Shown here in pieces: positions 1-17,829 of a stretch of DNA of 64,000 bases. Under the pieces are notes generated by a model, which was not told the DNA's origin, searched no databases, and saw only the letters and a list, made by a program, of their open reading frames with translations. Position numbers and translations under genes: made by a program. This DNA is from Ricinus communis (taxonomy: Eukaryota; Streptophyta; Magnoliopsida; Malpighiales; Euphorbiaceae), in contig NC_063263.1 in assembly GCF_019578655.1 (NCBI RefSeq), forward strand, positions 4,188,501 through 4,252,500, in the 5' to 3' direction. Each line of letters begins with the position of its first letter. Positions within the stretch are counted from its first letter, which is position 1.

Positions 1-1068
1 ATCTCCTCTAAAATGAGAAGTTGATCTCCTCTTACTTTCATTTGCAAAGCTAGGAGGAAGGCAAGGGACCTCATCTCTCGAGTCCTCACTCCCATCTATT
101 GTTAGCACTTCAAAGCTTGAAATATCAGTATCTACCTCGGAATCTCCAAATTCAGTGCGAACTTCATCAGACAACTGACATTCAATTACACTTGGTTTCG
201 GATCCTCACAGAAGCCTGAAAAAGTTGAAAGGAACATTATCTTTTTGTAGAATCATAAAATAACAGGTTATTTCTTTGAGGAAACATATATAAAACCTGG
301 TAGTTGATTACTGTTGCATTTCCCAAACACAATTTTTCCATTGTGGATAGCCAAAACATCAGTAGTTGGAGGCAGTTGCTTAGCGCAATATCCTGCAGTA
401 GAAGTCCAAGCCCTGAAAAGGATATCTGCTTAGACTAATCAGAAGAAAGTAGACAAAAGAAAAGATAAATTCAGCACTTTGAATTTTTGGGCTAGGCCTA
501 CCGCAGAGCACTTTGGCTGCTTATCCCCACAACCACAGCCATAGCCTCATGGTTCCTTGCCTCTCTAACCAGAGTCCTCTGGATTGAGATTCCTGTGCAT
601 ACCCGACCGATAAGATCTACCTGAAACCCGAAGCACAAAATATCAAGTTCTATTTCAACTGTTGGCTTTTGCATTAATGAAACATGAATTATTAATTAAG
701 GGTTTTCATTATTGCTAACCTTCTTTAAGGAACATAGTCCTTCATATACTTCCAAATAATCATCTAACAAAGGCTTGTCTTTTAAAGCACCTTCTGTATA
801 CCAGCAACCGATATTACAACTCAATAACTTAAGGGACCAGAATTACAAAACCATATGCAGCTTTATGCATTCTTCAAAGAAAAAGAAAAGAAAAGGAAGA
901 ATTAACATTACTTGAACTTCGACAGACATGTACTGCAATAACACAATCTCCAGGTTCAGCAACTTTAACAAGAGCCCAGTCCAGAAGTTCTCTGCTATGG
1001 CTATCGATTCTTATTCCAACCAAAACATTCCTTCTCGCAACAGCTTCAGCTTCCTCCTCAACTAGCAT
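1..1068 (-). CDS. Receptor-like cytoplasmic kinase with N-terminal USP domain (5' part)
   Basis: This is the 5' portion of a gene that runs off the left edge. Exons on the minus strand are 1068-912, 793-720, 620-502, 412-297 and 215-1 (continuing). All junctions are GT-AG and the frame stays open. The start is the ATG at 1068, followed by an acidic stretch and then NVLVGIRIDSHSRELLDWAL, the usual opening of a universal stress protein (UspA) fold. The USP part continues with DKPLLDDYLEVYEGLC and the conserved segment around GISIQRTLVREA and AVVVG. The region after it (exon 5) is a Ser/Asp/Glu-rich linker. In plants this USP-plus-linker arrangement is typical of cytoplasmic Ser/Thr kinases (family VI RLCKs, relatives of Arabidopsis At2g16750 and At5g63940). 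The kinase domain itself lies outside the window, so the kinase call rests on family knowledge of the N-terminus. A plain USP protein is less likely because of the acidic linker. Confidence 0.82.
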
Positions 1069-1800
1069 CTCGTATGGTCTACTTAATTGGGTTCACTATT
1101 TCTTGATCGATCAATTCCACAACATCAAAGAATCTATATAAGATTTTATTCCTCCTTGAACTTGCATAGATTCTGCAAATTTATTCTCTAAATGAACTTC
1201 TCCAATTCTTGACGTAATCATTTCAGTTCCCTACAATATTGAAAGGTATAACATGGTTACACTAGATGAAATTCTACCCTTTAACTGATTCCGTTTGAAT
1301 ATTCCAAACTCAAAGAATTTTTAAACAATTTCAAAAGAATTCACATACCCACAAAATCATGTAAATACTATTAAAATGATGAATAATGCACAAGGTAAAC
1401 AAGACAAACAGATAAAATTGGTACCTAAAAACTTTTTAGCCATTTGCCATTCAAACCAAGAAAAGAATTAAAAATGTAATTGTCACCAAATATCAACCCT
1501 CCACCTAATGCAACTAATTTCAAGACTGATAAAAGAATATTTAAAATTAAAAAAAAATAATAATAATAAAGGAACTTGCTAATAAACTAAAGACAGAGTG
1601 TTTTGGTGACAATTAAGATCACTTAAAAAAAAGGCGAACTATTTTTGTTTTAAGAAAATTTTGTGAAGAAAGTGTCGGCAAGGAAGAGATTAATCCTTAA
1701 AACAAAAACAAAAAAGGTGAAACAATTTTATGGCTATGAAGTGAAAGAACAGAGAAGAGGAGAAGAGGAGAGAAGGGGTTATTTTATATTATTGGTTGTT
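1069..1800 (-). promoter_or_regulatory. Upstream region / probable 5' leader of the USP-kinase gene
   Basis: No other gene is visible here. The stretch lies directly upstream of the kinase ATG. It contains a purine-rich block near 1735-1780 and no long frame. Part of it is probably 5' UTR, possibly with a leader intron, but the transcription start cannot be fixed from sequence alone. Confidence 0.35.
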
Positions 1801-1844
1801 TAGATGGATTTGTTTACAGTTAAGGTTGTTAGAAAACCGGCAAA

Positions 1845-1856
1845 TTTCGCGGGAAA
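1845..1856. promoter_or_regulatory. E2F-like site in a locally GC-rich patch
   Basis: The 12 bases TTTCGCGGGAAA contain TTTCCCGC on the minus strand, a perfect match to the plant E2F consensus TTTSSCGC. It sits in an unusually GC-rich patch (about 1830-1945) that also contains a TATAAAA string, roughly 780 bp upstream of the kinase start codon. Functional use is unproven; a single 8-bp match can arise by chance. Confidence 0.3.
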
Positions 1857-2689
1857 CCCCTGATATCCGGTCATTTCAGGAGCTATAAAAGCTATTCCAC
1901 CGGCTATTTCGCCCTGGAGTTGCCTATTTGCCGCAGGCCGCAGTCACTCTCCAAATTTCAAATTGTTTGTTTTTTTTTTTAATTTATTTTTAAATGGTTT
2001 ATAGACATCTTTACTGACCTTAAAGTTTGCTCTTAGTCATTCCATTTAATTAAAGAAAAGTAATGTATTATATAATAAAGTTCGAGAATTCATAGGTAAT
2101 AAATATTATCCATTACTATCTGAAAATCATGGTTCAAAGTCATCAAGTTTAAAAAATTAGAAAGAAAACAAATTAAAAGTAAATATCTTGATTTGACTTG
2201 TCCTCGAGATTAATGTTAAATAATAAGGTACCAATTCCTAATTAAGATATTAAAAATTTCGTATGCTAAAATAACTATTGAATTCTAATTATGAAAAAAA
2301 AAAAAAAAAGAAACATTGAATCTCACATGTAATGCATATACATAATATTCACCCAATTGATTCAAGTGTCAATTTTTGTTGGATCCAAAGTGGCATGAAT
2401 ATGGATAGTATTAAAGGAATTACTAGTTTATAATATTTATATAATTCATTATAAAAATGTATATTTTAGGTTCAGTATAATGTAATACTTCAAACTTGTC
2501 TTTTATATATAAAAAAGTAGAAGCAGAAAAAAATTTAAATAATGCCATCTAGAGAAAAATACCCTTATATAATTTTAAATAAATAAATGAATATTAAATT
2601 TTTAAAATTATAAAAATTTACCATAAAAGTATGAATAATTAGAATAAGAAATAATATTAGTAATATATATATATATATATATATATATT

Positions 2690-3110
2690 TATTTATTTAT
2701 TTATTTATTTGTTTCTAAAATCTAAATTTTTTATTATATATGCTAAATTTTTAAAATACAAAAATTTTATTTTAACATATATATTTATTTTTGATATATA
2801 AAATTCAAACTCATGTATAATTTTATTATTTTTCTATTAATTTATTAATTCATAAGTTATATTCATAATTAAACTATAATTTTAAGAAATAGTATATTAA
2901 TATTTTAATATTATATCAACTAAAAATAGCATATTAATTATATTTTAATATTATATTAATTAATTAATTAATTTTATAATAAAATAATAATTTTAGTTCT
3001 AAAAAATAACATCTTAAATTATATATATAATTATAATAATAAATAGTAAACATATATATTAAAATACTTATTTAACTAAAAAAACATATTAAGATTTTTT
3101 ACTATGTCAT
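2690..3110. repeat. AT-rich dispersed repeat, copy 1
   Basis: This block shares an ordered series of motifs with 22690-23290: a segment resembling AAATCTAAATTTTT, then ATTCAAACT, then TTATTAATTCATAAGTTATATTC, then repeats of TATTTTAATATTATATTAA and a run of AATT units. The colinear order over several hundred bases argues for a true dispersed repeat rather than chance AT-richness. No terminal repeats were recognised. Confidence 0.5.
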
Positions 3111-6100
3111 TAATTATTTTATATAAACATAAGAGTTTTAAGCTGACTGTTTTTCTTCTTGTTGTTTTTGATGTGGACCTTAAATGGACCAATTAGGGAA
3201 GAAAGATTTTGCCCACTTCTTAAAAAAGATTATATATGTCGAATAATTGGTATAAGAAACATGAGAAATTTCTTCAAAAGGCATCTAAAAAGATGCACAT
3301 TAATTGGATTTGTTTCCAATCCCATGGGACTTCTTCTTCTTGTCCATGCATATCATTATCTTGTGAAATTATACATTACGTGCACATCATGGCTGCCATT
3401 TTTACCAAATAATAAGATACCTCATAATTTAGCTTCTGGAAATTCTTAGTGTGGATATCATATAGGGCAGATTATCATTGTTCTTGATGATGATGTTTTT
3501 AAAGCTTTGCAAATGCTCTTCTAATGAAAGTCAGCCTATTTGTTTCTTCTAGAAAAGGTAAAACGCATTTTTGGGTATTTATATTTTTTAATTTTAATTT
3601 ATCAAATTGTATTTTAGTGGTTGCTAATACTTTTATTTTTATCATGTACATATTTAATTATTTTAATACTTTAACTTTCAGTTAACGTAATAAATACATG
3701 ATTTAAAAAAAATATTAATAAATATCTAAATTCTATTTTATAACACTTTTAATCATTTCAACCTAATAGACACAAGTAAAGATTTAAAAAAAAAAAAAAA
3801 CATAACAATTAGAGCTCCGTTTAGTATTGAGGTTGGAAAAGTGTTTTTCCAACTTCAATTTTTACTTTATATTATTTTTAAATTTTAAAAATCATAAAAA
3901 TATAAATTAACGCATCTATTAAATTAAATTAAAAAATTACAGTTATAATGACTAAATGGTAAAAATTGAAATGTCGAAAAATACATTTAGCCATTTTTAT
4001 CATATAGAAGTCATTTGGTACAGTAGGCATATGAACCTTAAATATGCCATCAGGACACTTAATTTTGGTTCACCGACTTCCTATAAGTTTATTTTATTTA
4101 AAAGAAAATTATAAACTTTTATCTTATAATTCTCAACATAAACATTTGTCAATTTTAGTAGTTTTTATCCAAGGAAAGAATTTAAGTATAAGCAACAAAA
4201 TAAAGGAAATAATGCAAATGATATGAAAAGAGAGTGTAATATAAAATAATAAATATGAGAAAGTAAAGAGCAATTTAGCAATATAAAATGAGAATTGTTT
4301 ATTGAAATTGAACAGTTTCACAAACTCAAGTAAATATCTTTTTTTTCTAGGATTTCTCTGTCTTTAATTATTGTATCATCTTTGTATAATGTTGATGTAC
4401 AAAAATTTAAATTTAACAAGTCATCTCACATTAAAATTTTAGGATAATTATTTTTCATATTAAATATGAAAAATAATAAAAATAAGACATAATAAGTACG
4501 ACAAATAGATTCTAGATTTTTTATTTTATATTCAATCCAATCATATGGCTAATTAAAACCCCAAGAATATATACTAACAAAACATTATAAAAATCTTAGG
4601 GTGTTAATGAACCAAATTTAAAAAATTTAAGAATTTTTAAAGATAATAAAGAACTTTTAGGGATTCAATGAATTAACGTTGAATACATATTTATAGTATT
4701 TTAATTGATCGAAAAATATATACCTAATATATAACACCATATATTTTTAAAATAAATTTTTAACTTATAATATTTTAAGATAAATTCTTTTGATATTCTC
4801 ACTAATTTTTAGGGTATCTGTGAAAAGATACCATTATTTTTATTAATTATTATAATTAAGAGAGATGATCATGATTTTAATTTTTGAATATGATATTGCA
4901 ACAGATGCCATTTTCTTCTAATAAACATGCAGTATTACTACTTTAACTAATGACGATTAATTGTCTAATTTAGTTAGTTGAAGTATTACAATTTCTTAAG
5001 GAGAACATATGGTTTGTTTGTACCAATAACCATTATTCCATAATTCCAAGATGTTTCACCATTTTGGGTATTACAATTCATGATGTTGCTTCATTAACTT
5101 TATCAAGCTTAATGAATGTAACTATATGTTAAAAAGAAGATTAAAGATGAGAATTTAGTATGTAAAGTTAACATTTAATAAATTAATAAATGTTCCTCAT
5201 TTAAATACTAATACTTTTATTAGTTTACAATTAATTAGTCTTTGAAAAATTCTTATAATTATTAATTCAGTGCAAATACCTGAATTGGTTTTCGTTTATC
5301 AACAATGTTTCCCCAAACAATTATACCTTAAAATATTATTTATTTTCTTTTGTTCTTTTGCAAGTTAAATTCGGAAGCATACTGCTAACTACTTGTTGAG
5401 GTATTGTATTTTGGCATGCATATGGGTTGCTTAATTGGCCATATTTTATTTTATTTGATTTCCTGAAAAAGAAAAATAAAACCCAATTGAACCAAAAGAT
5501 TAGATGAGTAGGTTAAGCTTTTAGTTGATGCACAAAAAATAAGAATTTTTCTATTTTGCCACTTTAGTTGGTCAGATGTCCATTAAATCATATCTTTATT
5601 TACATCACCAAAATCCCCATATATATATTTTGACGCACGAATATAATGTTTTTGATATATGTATTTTTGTATAGTTTTAATACTTATTTGAATTATTATA
5701 TATGCAGCTGCATCAATTTAGCACACAGATGATTCCACTGAGTTGGCTACAAGTCCAACCAATCAGAGCAGAAGTATATATATATATATATATCTTTTTG
5801 TCTTCTTACTTATTAGTATATAAATGTATGTATTACACAGAAGTTGCATATCAATGAATGCACATTTCACACAATTTCTTTCATCAAGTAATAAATATTA
5901 TAACATAATTAATATATTCAATTAAATAGTAATTTCAAGTTTTTTAAAAATATATAATTGTTATGTTCCTTTCTTTTCTCAAAAAAAATCAATAAATTAT
6001 TTTTAAATTCAACAGTAATATAGCAATTATATTTTTAGCTATTATTTTATATAAATGTAACTAATATATTATTTAATAGACTAATAAAGTTTTCTCATCT

Positions 6101-8039
6101 TATATAACATATTATCGGTTATATTTTTCATTGAATTGTTATTATATACATTTAATTTAATATTAGTTAAATTTTTTATATATTAATATCTCTCAAATAA
6201 ACTATTCAATCTAAATTTTATAAATTAGAAATTATTTATAATTAAAGTAATAATTAAACAAAGAATTAAATATTTAAGTAGTGCATTGAATTTGAAAAGC
6301 AAAGAAGAGAACTTGGCAGTTTCTTCTGCTTTTGTAGGCTTGCTAAGAGGACCTTTTGTCGAGGGGAATACAAATGAGGTCAAGTGCACTACTAACTTTT
6401 CCTTCTTTATTTATTTATTTATTTTTTTCTTTTCTCCAAATTAATGTCAACCATACAATATGCCATCAACTACTTTTGTAATGATGTGCATGTATGCATA
6501 TATATCATCCCCAAGGAAGCCTTAGTTTTGTTTAAATAATTTGAGGTTTGCTCAAATTGAATAAGAAAGCTAAAAAATATAAATTATTCAGATTTTGGAT
6601 AAAATATAAATCTGTTTCATTAATAATTTAATCTGTTAAGTGAAAATTTAAGGATAATGTTTTTTTTTTTTTTGATAAATTTTTACACTCTTACCTTGTA
6701 CTAAAATATTAATAGAAGAAAATGATTGAAAATTAAATTTCCATTAGGCTTAAAGTATGAACAAACTCAGACTCATCTTATTTTATTCTGAGATTTTTAT
6801 TCAATAAAATAGAAATAGTTAATGATTAAATTCTAGATTTATTTATCATAGAAATTCTAATATCATATTAAAAAACTTATTTTATTTAAAAATTTAATTA
6901 TGAGACGGACTTCAAGAATAATTTATATCCTTTATATAAAAGAAGTACAATATCATCTAACCTTTAGTTAAAAAAAATGAAAAAATTAAGGTTGCAACCG
7001 GATGAATTAAGAACTAAAAATGTTAAATTAATAATTTCAGGCATATTTAATTACTATACTTTTAGAGAAGGGATCAACCCTAAAGTTCTTCGTACTTTTA
7101 ATCACTTAGTTTATATTGAATTATGGCTACTAACTCTTACATTTTATTTTTGGTTAAATAAATTGGATAGCTCAACTACTTTGGTACGGTAGCAAGCCAA
7201 AATCACTTATATATTAGGAAATTGACTAACCAAATTATATTAGGATTGGTATTAATAGGAAGAAGAAATTTTAGGAGATTCACTTCACTATGTTATTTGT
7301 AAATACTTGAATAAAAATGAGCAATACATTTATATTTATGTTGTAAAATTAATTACTTAAGATGTGTGGTATATTTGAATATATTTATGAACCACCTAAT
7401 AGAATAAGAATTCTTAAAAATTTCTCTAATAGTAAATTAACTAATCTAAATTGTCCTTATTTGTCTATCTAATTGTATTATTTAATTTAATTATATGCCT
7501 AATTTTGGTTACACCATATATATAGTACAAAAAAATTAAGAAAATTAATTGTTTACATGTGTTGCATGACCGTTGTTATTATTTTATTTGTAAATAATAA
7601 TATAAATTGAGTTTATCATTAATAAAATATTCGAAATTTTATAATTATTAATTTAAAAATTTAAAAATTTTTAATTTTATTATTTAACAGCTAAATCACA
7701 GTTTCATTTCCATTTAAAAATATCCTTACATGATCTAAACCCCATTAATACTACTCATGAGTGCTCATAGATCATTCTTATCTATCTATAATAATTTATT
7801 ATATCATTATTTTATAATTTAAAATATTATACAAATAAAATAAAACTATATAAATATAATAATACATTCTCCTTCAAATATTTTCCTTCTATATAGTTAA
7901 ACTAATTAAAAAATACAATTCACAAGATTAAAAAGTTTTATGATAATTAAATTTAAAAATTCAAAACCCATATAATAAAAAATATAATTAATTAATCAAT
8001 GAAATAATAATAAAAAAACTATAAAATTATATATAAACT

Positions 8040-8394
8040 TAAATGTTATGTATTAAAAATAAATATATATGTCAAAATAAAAATTTAGCAACGGTCTCTT
8101 TATTTAGTGACAGATCGTTCATCACTAATTTCTTGAGCAAGAATTGCTATATTTGCAGCGATTTAGCGACAAACAGGACCTTATTAAATTTAGGAACAAC
8201 AACAAATTTTTTGCTAAAATTATTTATTTTTTAAGAAAATATAAAAGATATGCTGCCAATATGTCGCTGAATTTTAATTATTTTATAAAAATATTTTTAT
8301 TTAAATTGATAGTCTAGTTTTTATTGTATCCTGTCGCTATTTTATTGCAAATCGATTGCTAAAAGCCGTCCTTCTCATTGATATCTTGTAGTTT
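8040..8394. mobile_element. CACTA-like transposon remnant
   Basis: The segment holds several copies of the subterminal motif AGCGAC and variants in one orientation at its left (near 8083-8172) and in the opposite orientation (GTCGCT, GCTAAAAGCCGTC) at its right. It ends in TCTTGTAGTT, one base from TCTTGTAGTG, the inverted form of the common CACTA terminus CACTACAAGA. AGCGACGG-type subterminal repeats are characteristic of plant CACTA (En/Spm) elements. No transposase frame is present, so it would be a short non-autonomous copy. The left end and the 3-bp target duplication could not be confirmed. Confidence 0.5.
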
Positions 8395-10280
8395 TATTTA
8401 ATTTGTTCATATATATATATATATATATTGGAAAGAAACAAACGCAAGTTTGTATAAGCACTTAAATTTAATATTAGGAAGGAGAGTGGGAAAATTTAGT
8501 AACATGCTAAATATAAGCCCTTGTGGGATCCATTAATTTAGATAAAATAAGGTTGTTATTATTATTATTATTGAGAAGCAAATATTGACATTATTGCAGA
8601 GTAAATTAAATGGAATAAATAACACATTACTTCTTGTCATAATCATGACTTTTGACAGAGACGGATGTTAGTTATTAGTTTGACAGAGACTTGTAAATGT
8701 TAATTAGATATTAGAAAGCTACTGCCTGTTTTGCCATTTGTGTTTCTTTTCAGTGATAATCGCATTTGAATTAGTAATGGAGTTTTCTAACGAGGGATGC
8801 ATGCATCTCGTATATATGAGTTATGAATTATGAATTTTCGGTAGGTTGACAATATGACGAGACTAAACTCATAATTTTCCATTTGGTGATGTTGGCAGGG
8901 GCCCTTCTGTTGCTGCAACTTTTTGTTTTGTCTACCCTTTGGAAAACATTTTTATACCTAAAGTGCTATATTCAATTTTAGAAATTTAAGGATCATATTC
9001 ATCTTTTTCAATATATATATATATTTCAATTCACTTCAATTTAAGAACAGAAAGATAAATTAATTTTATATTTATTATAAAAATGATAAACTCATATTTA
9101 ATTTTATATTTACTATAAAAATGATAAATTCATACTAATATTGACGATAATAAAAATACTCAGATTCAAAAAAATAAATTTTTTATTACTAATCAATTAA
9201 TATCACTCTATGATTTGCCTTTTTTTCTTTTCTTTTATGCTTTTTTTGAATTATTGAGAACTGGAAAACATTTTCCAAAAGCGAATGTTGCTACTACTTA
9301 AGCATAATTTATTTATAATAATTTGTTTTATCTTATTAGACTAAAGACTGAATTTAACATTTAATTACATTTATAAGTTCAATAAAAAAATTTAATTTGA
9401 CCCGTCCCTTTAATTTTTTGTTTTCTTTATTTATATTTATATTTTTTTATTTCTCACAAATACAAGAGAATTTTCATTTATGGATTAGTCAAATTATTAG
9501 TAGCATCATATTCAGGATTCAAGAGATACCAGATTGAGTTTGGCTTTCTCGCTTACTCCCGACCCGTGTAATAAAATCGAATCGAGTATCACATCTTTTC
9601 CGGGAGCACATACACAAATGGAATTATTATTATCTTTAATGATTAAACCTTGGCATAGATTTACATGAAATCCTTTTCACCAAAAGAATAAGAAAACCCG
9701 ATAAAATTAGATGGTAGATATTATGCATTTAAAGAAAAAAAAAAAATTGTATGCTTATGAAAATTGAGATGAGGATCAGACGGGAAAGTGGCTGCTAATC
9801 CTTCCCCTCCCCGCCAATAATTGCAGGCAGAACCTCTCTGGTATCCATATGGGTACTAAACATCTCAATTTAACAAATGTAATTTTAATTATTTTGCTGT
9901 GAGACGTTAAATTTTCACAAGTTCAATAATAATTAAATTGCTAAATTGACTTGGAATATCCAGAATGTAAGAGGGTTGCTACTTTGCACATGACAAACAA
10001 AATGCAGAAGCTTGTTCATAGGAATTATAGAGCAGGTTTAGTAGGAGTTTACACACACATCAGTCCAGTCATGGAAGAGAGACATAACCTCAGAAGTGGT
10101 CAAGCGTTGAGACAGTAATCAATTATAAGTTATTATAAATAGCCTTATAATGCACTTTTTTTTTTTTATTTAACACAAGGCAATCTCAATCCTTAATTAA
10201 GGTAATAAGGCCAATTGATGATTGGAAAATTTCATATAAAGGAGAAGGAAGAAGGTGGAAATTCAGGGTTTTTCTCTTTT

Positions 10281-11137
<857 letters not shown>

Positions 11138-11329
11138 TTACAAGGGTTGTAATGAGGAAATTCAAATTTATGGATACCCTGAAAATAGAAAGATATTGGT
11201 GTATTTAATGGAGGAATTGGCAATACGGGAAGGGGAAAAGAGGTGGAAATGGCAGAGGTCCACTAATTCCTTTTAGATTTGTGAAAGTGGGCACAGTATA
11301 AATTCCAGAAAGAACAAAAAGAGAAAAGA

Positions 11330-12300
11330 AAGTAGAGAATTTATCAGAATTTTGATAAGAACAACTTGGCAGATATTTGCTTTTCTGTATATAATTTTAT
11401 CGACAAACAATGTAGCTATCACCTAATATAAAATTTACCTAGTGCTCTAATAAGAATTTTATTTGAGAAGTTCCTCTTTCTCAACTATTGCTGGCTGCCA
11501 TTAGTCCAAACGTGATACTTTTGGCCTCAATCATCCACAAGGTCAATGCAATATCAGAAAGAATCTTTTCGTTCCAGTTTTAGCTTTATATTTCCAGTCA
11601 ACCATTCATTACACAGGAAAATTACAATGCTAAAACAAGAAGCATCGAACTTTTAAGAGATTATCGGTCTATTGCATATCATATACACAAGCAATAAATC
11701 TAATTCTAGATGCAAAGAATTGCTTCCATTAACCATATTTCAGGCAAAATCCTTCACACAATGTTTCCATCTGATATCTCCAAACCCACAATGAAAGAAT
11801 CCAGGGGATACAAATCCGTGTCCAAAAAGGAGAAAGATTCGTTCTCAGCATTAGTAGAAACAGTATATATGGCTGGAGAATCTGGAAAAGCTCTGAAGCT
11901 GGCAAGTTCAAAATGAACCGCAGAATTTTATGTGCAATATCAATCACATAGAAGATAGTACAATATTCTTTACCCTACAGATTTGCCTTTTGGACCCATT
12001 ATATTCTGTTTTTGTTCTCTAGACTTGGTTTCCTGGTCCTAGTTTTTCTGTTCCTCATCATTCAAAATGCATAGTAAAGCAGAAATGTGAGACCTATCAA
12101 AATCAAATGAATTAAATCATTAGCAAAACTCAGTATAATTTAACCAAAAACCACAATAATTTTTAGATCTACTAGTGCACTAAATCAAATTATAGATCAT
12201 ACATAATACATGAGGACTTTGTGTTGTTTTCTTTCTCATGTAATAGATTTTCCTCACTCTAGTCAATATATGCAACATGACCTAAAGATGAAGAAAGGGT
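11330..12300. other. Intergenic region between the UBC and ROP genes
   Basis: About 1 kb between the UBC leader and the 3' flank of the ROP gene. A 68-codon frame on the plus strand (11710-11916) and its minus-strand shadow show no recognisable features. The stretch most likely contains the UBC promoter and the ROP 3' UTR end, but neither can be placed exactly. Confidence 0.4.
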
Positions 12301-12531
12301 TTGCATGTCAAGAAAACACAATCATTCATATACAAATCGAATAGCAATCCAGAACATTACAAACTCACGACTTGATGCTTATAATGTGCTTCCTAGTTCT
12401 GTCAGTAGATACTACAGACCACATCCTGTTGCTTCCTCAAGTTGGGAGAACCTAAGAGAAATGGTGAAGACTACTGGAATTGATGCCATGCCTAGTCGCT
12501 TGTGCTTTCCCCCCACAACTTCCTTCATTGA

Positions 12532-17034
<4,503 letters not shown>

Positions 17035-17131
17035 TTACAGAAAAGCCCTAGACTTCAAGTTTATGAACAACATACAGAAACAGAAAGAGAGAAATAGAGA
17101 ACAATGCAACCCCTTTGAAAGTAAGCAAATT

Positions 17132-17152
17132 GAGAGAGAGAGAGAGAGAGAG
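17132..17152. repeat. (GA)n microsatellite in the ROP 5' leader
   Basis: A pure 21-base GA run about 140 bp upstream of the ROP start codon; on the transcribed strand it reads (TC)n. CT-rich leaders of this type are frequent near plant transcription starts, so it may lie in the 5' UTR or core promoter. Confidence 0.7.
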
Positions 17153-17829
17153 GTGTAGGAAAGAAGCAAGCAAGAAATTCTGGGGTGATGGATTGGCTGG
17201 GCCTAGAAACAAAAGAAAAGAAAAGAAAAGAAAGACAGCTCCTGCCAGCTATAATTGATATTAACCTAAAGGCCCCTAAATTTCTATTCACCAACACACA
17301 CCCCACCCACCCCTTCATTTTATTTTTCCTTAATTTTGTTTTATATATACAATTGAAATAATATTTAACAAATTAATAATTTATTACTTAATAAATTTGA
17401 AAGATATTAAATTTATTTATATTAATAATTAATAATTTAATATTTAATAATTAGTAAATCTTATTAACAAATTTAATAGTTATTAATTATTAGAAAATAC
17501 TTTCAAATAAAACTAGAATATAAGCAATTGAAATAATCTATTATTATTGATGTAGAAAGATAGGATTTTTAGAATGTAAATATATCTTTTCTATAATTAC
17601 TTATGAAATTAAAAATTAAAAATTTAGATAAAATATAAATTTATTTTTATATGCTTTTAAATATAAATTTAGATTTTTAATTATTATAAATTTATTAAAT
17701 TAATATTTTTAATATTCAATAATATTTTAATTCGTCGAGTCTATTAATTGTTACAGAAATAGATAAATAAATATATATGTGATAAATTTTTATTTTATAA
17801 AAATATGTTGATTGATAGAGGAGAAATAA

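Larger units (their letters stand above)
1961..10200. other. AT-rich intergenic region without recognisable genes
   Basis: About 8 kb of very AT-rich DNA between the kinase and UBC genes. The short frames here (at most 96 codons) show no family features. Contents are simple repeats ((AT)n near 2659-2688 followed by (TTTA)n to 2710; (AT)n near 5775-5793 and 8411-8429), an AT-rich dispersed repeat at 2690-3110, a CACTA-like remnant near 8040-8394, a perfect hairpin of 14-bp arms at about 4446-4477, and a 12-bp palindrome GATGCATGCATC near 8797-8808. Confidence 0.6.

Noticed and set aside
3159..3449. 96-codon plus-strand frame
   Set aside because: No domain, low complexity and no exon-like splice context; considered chance.
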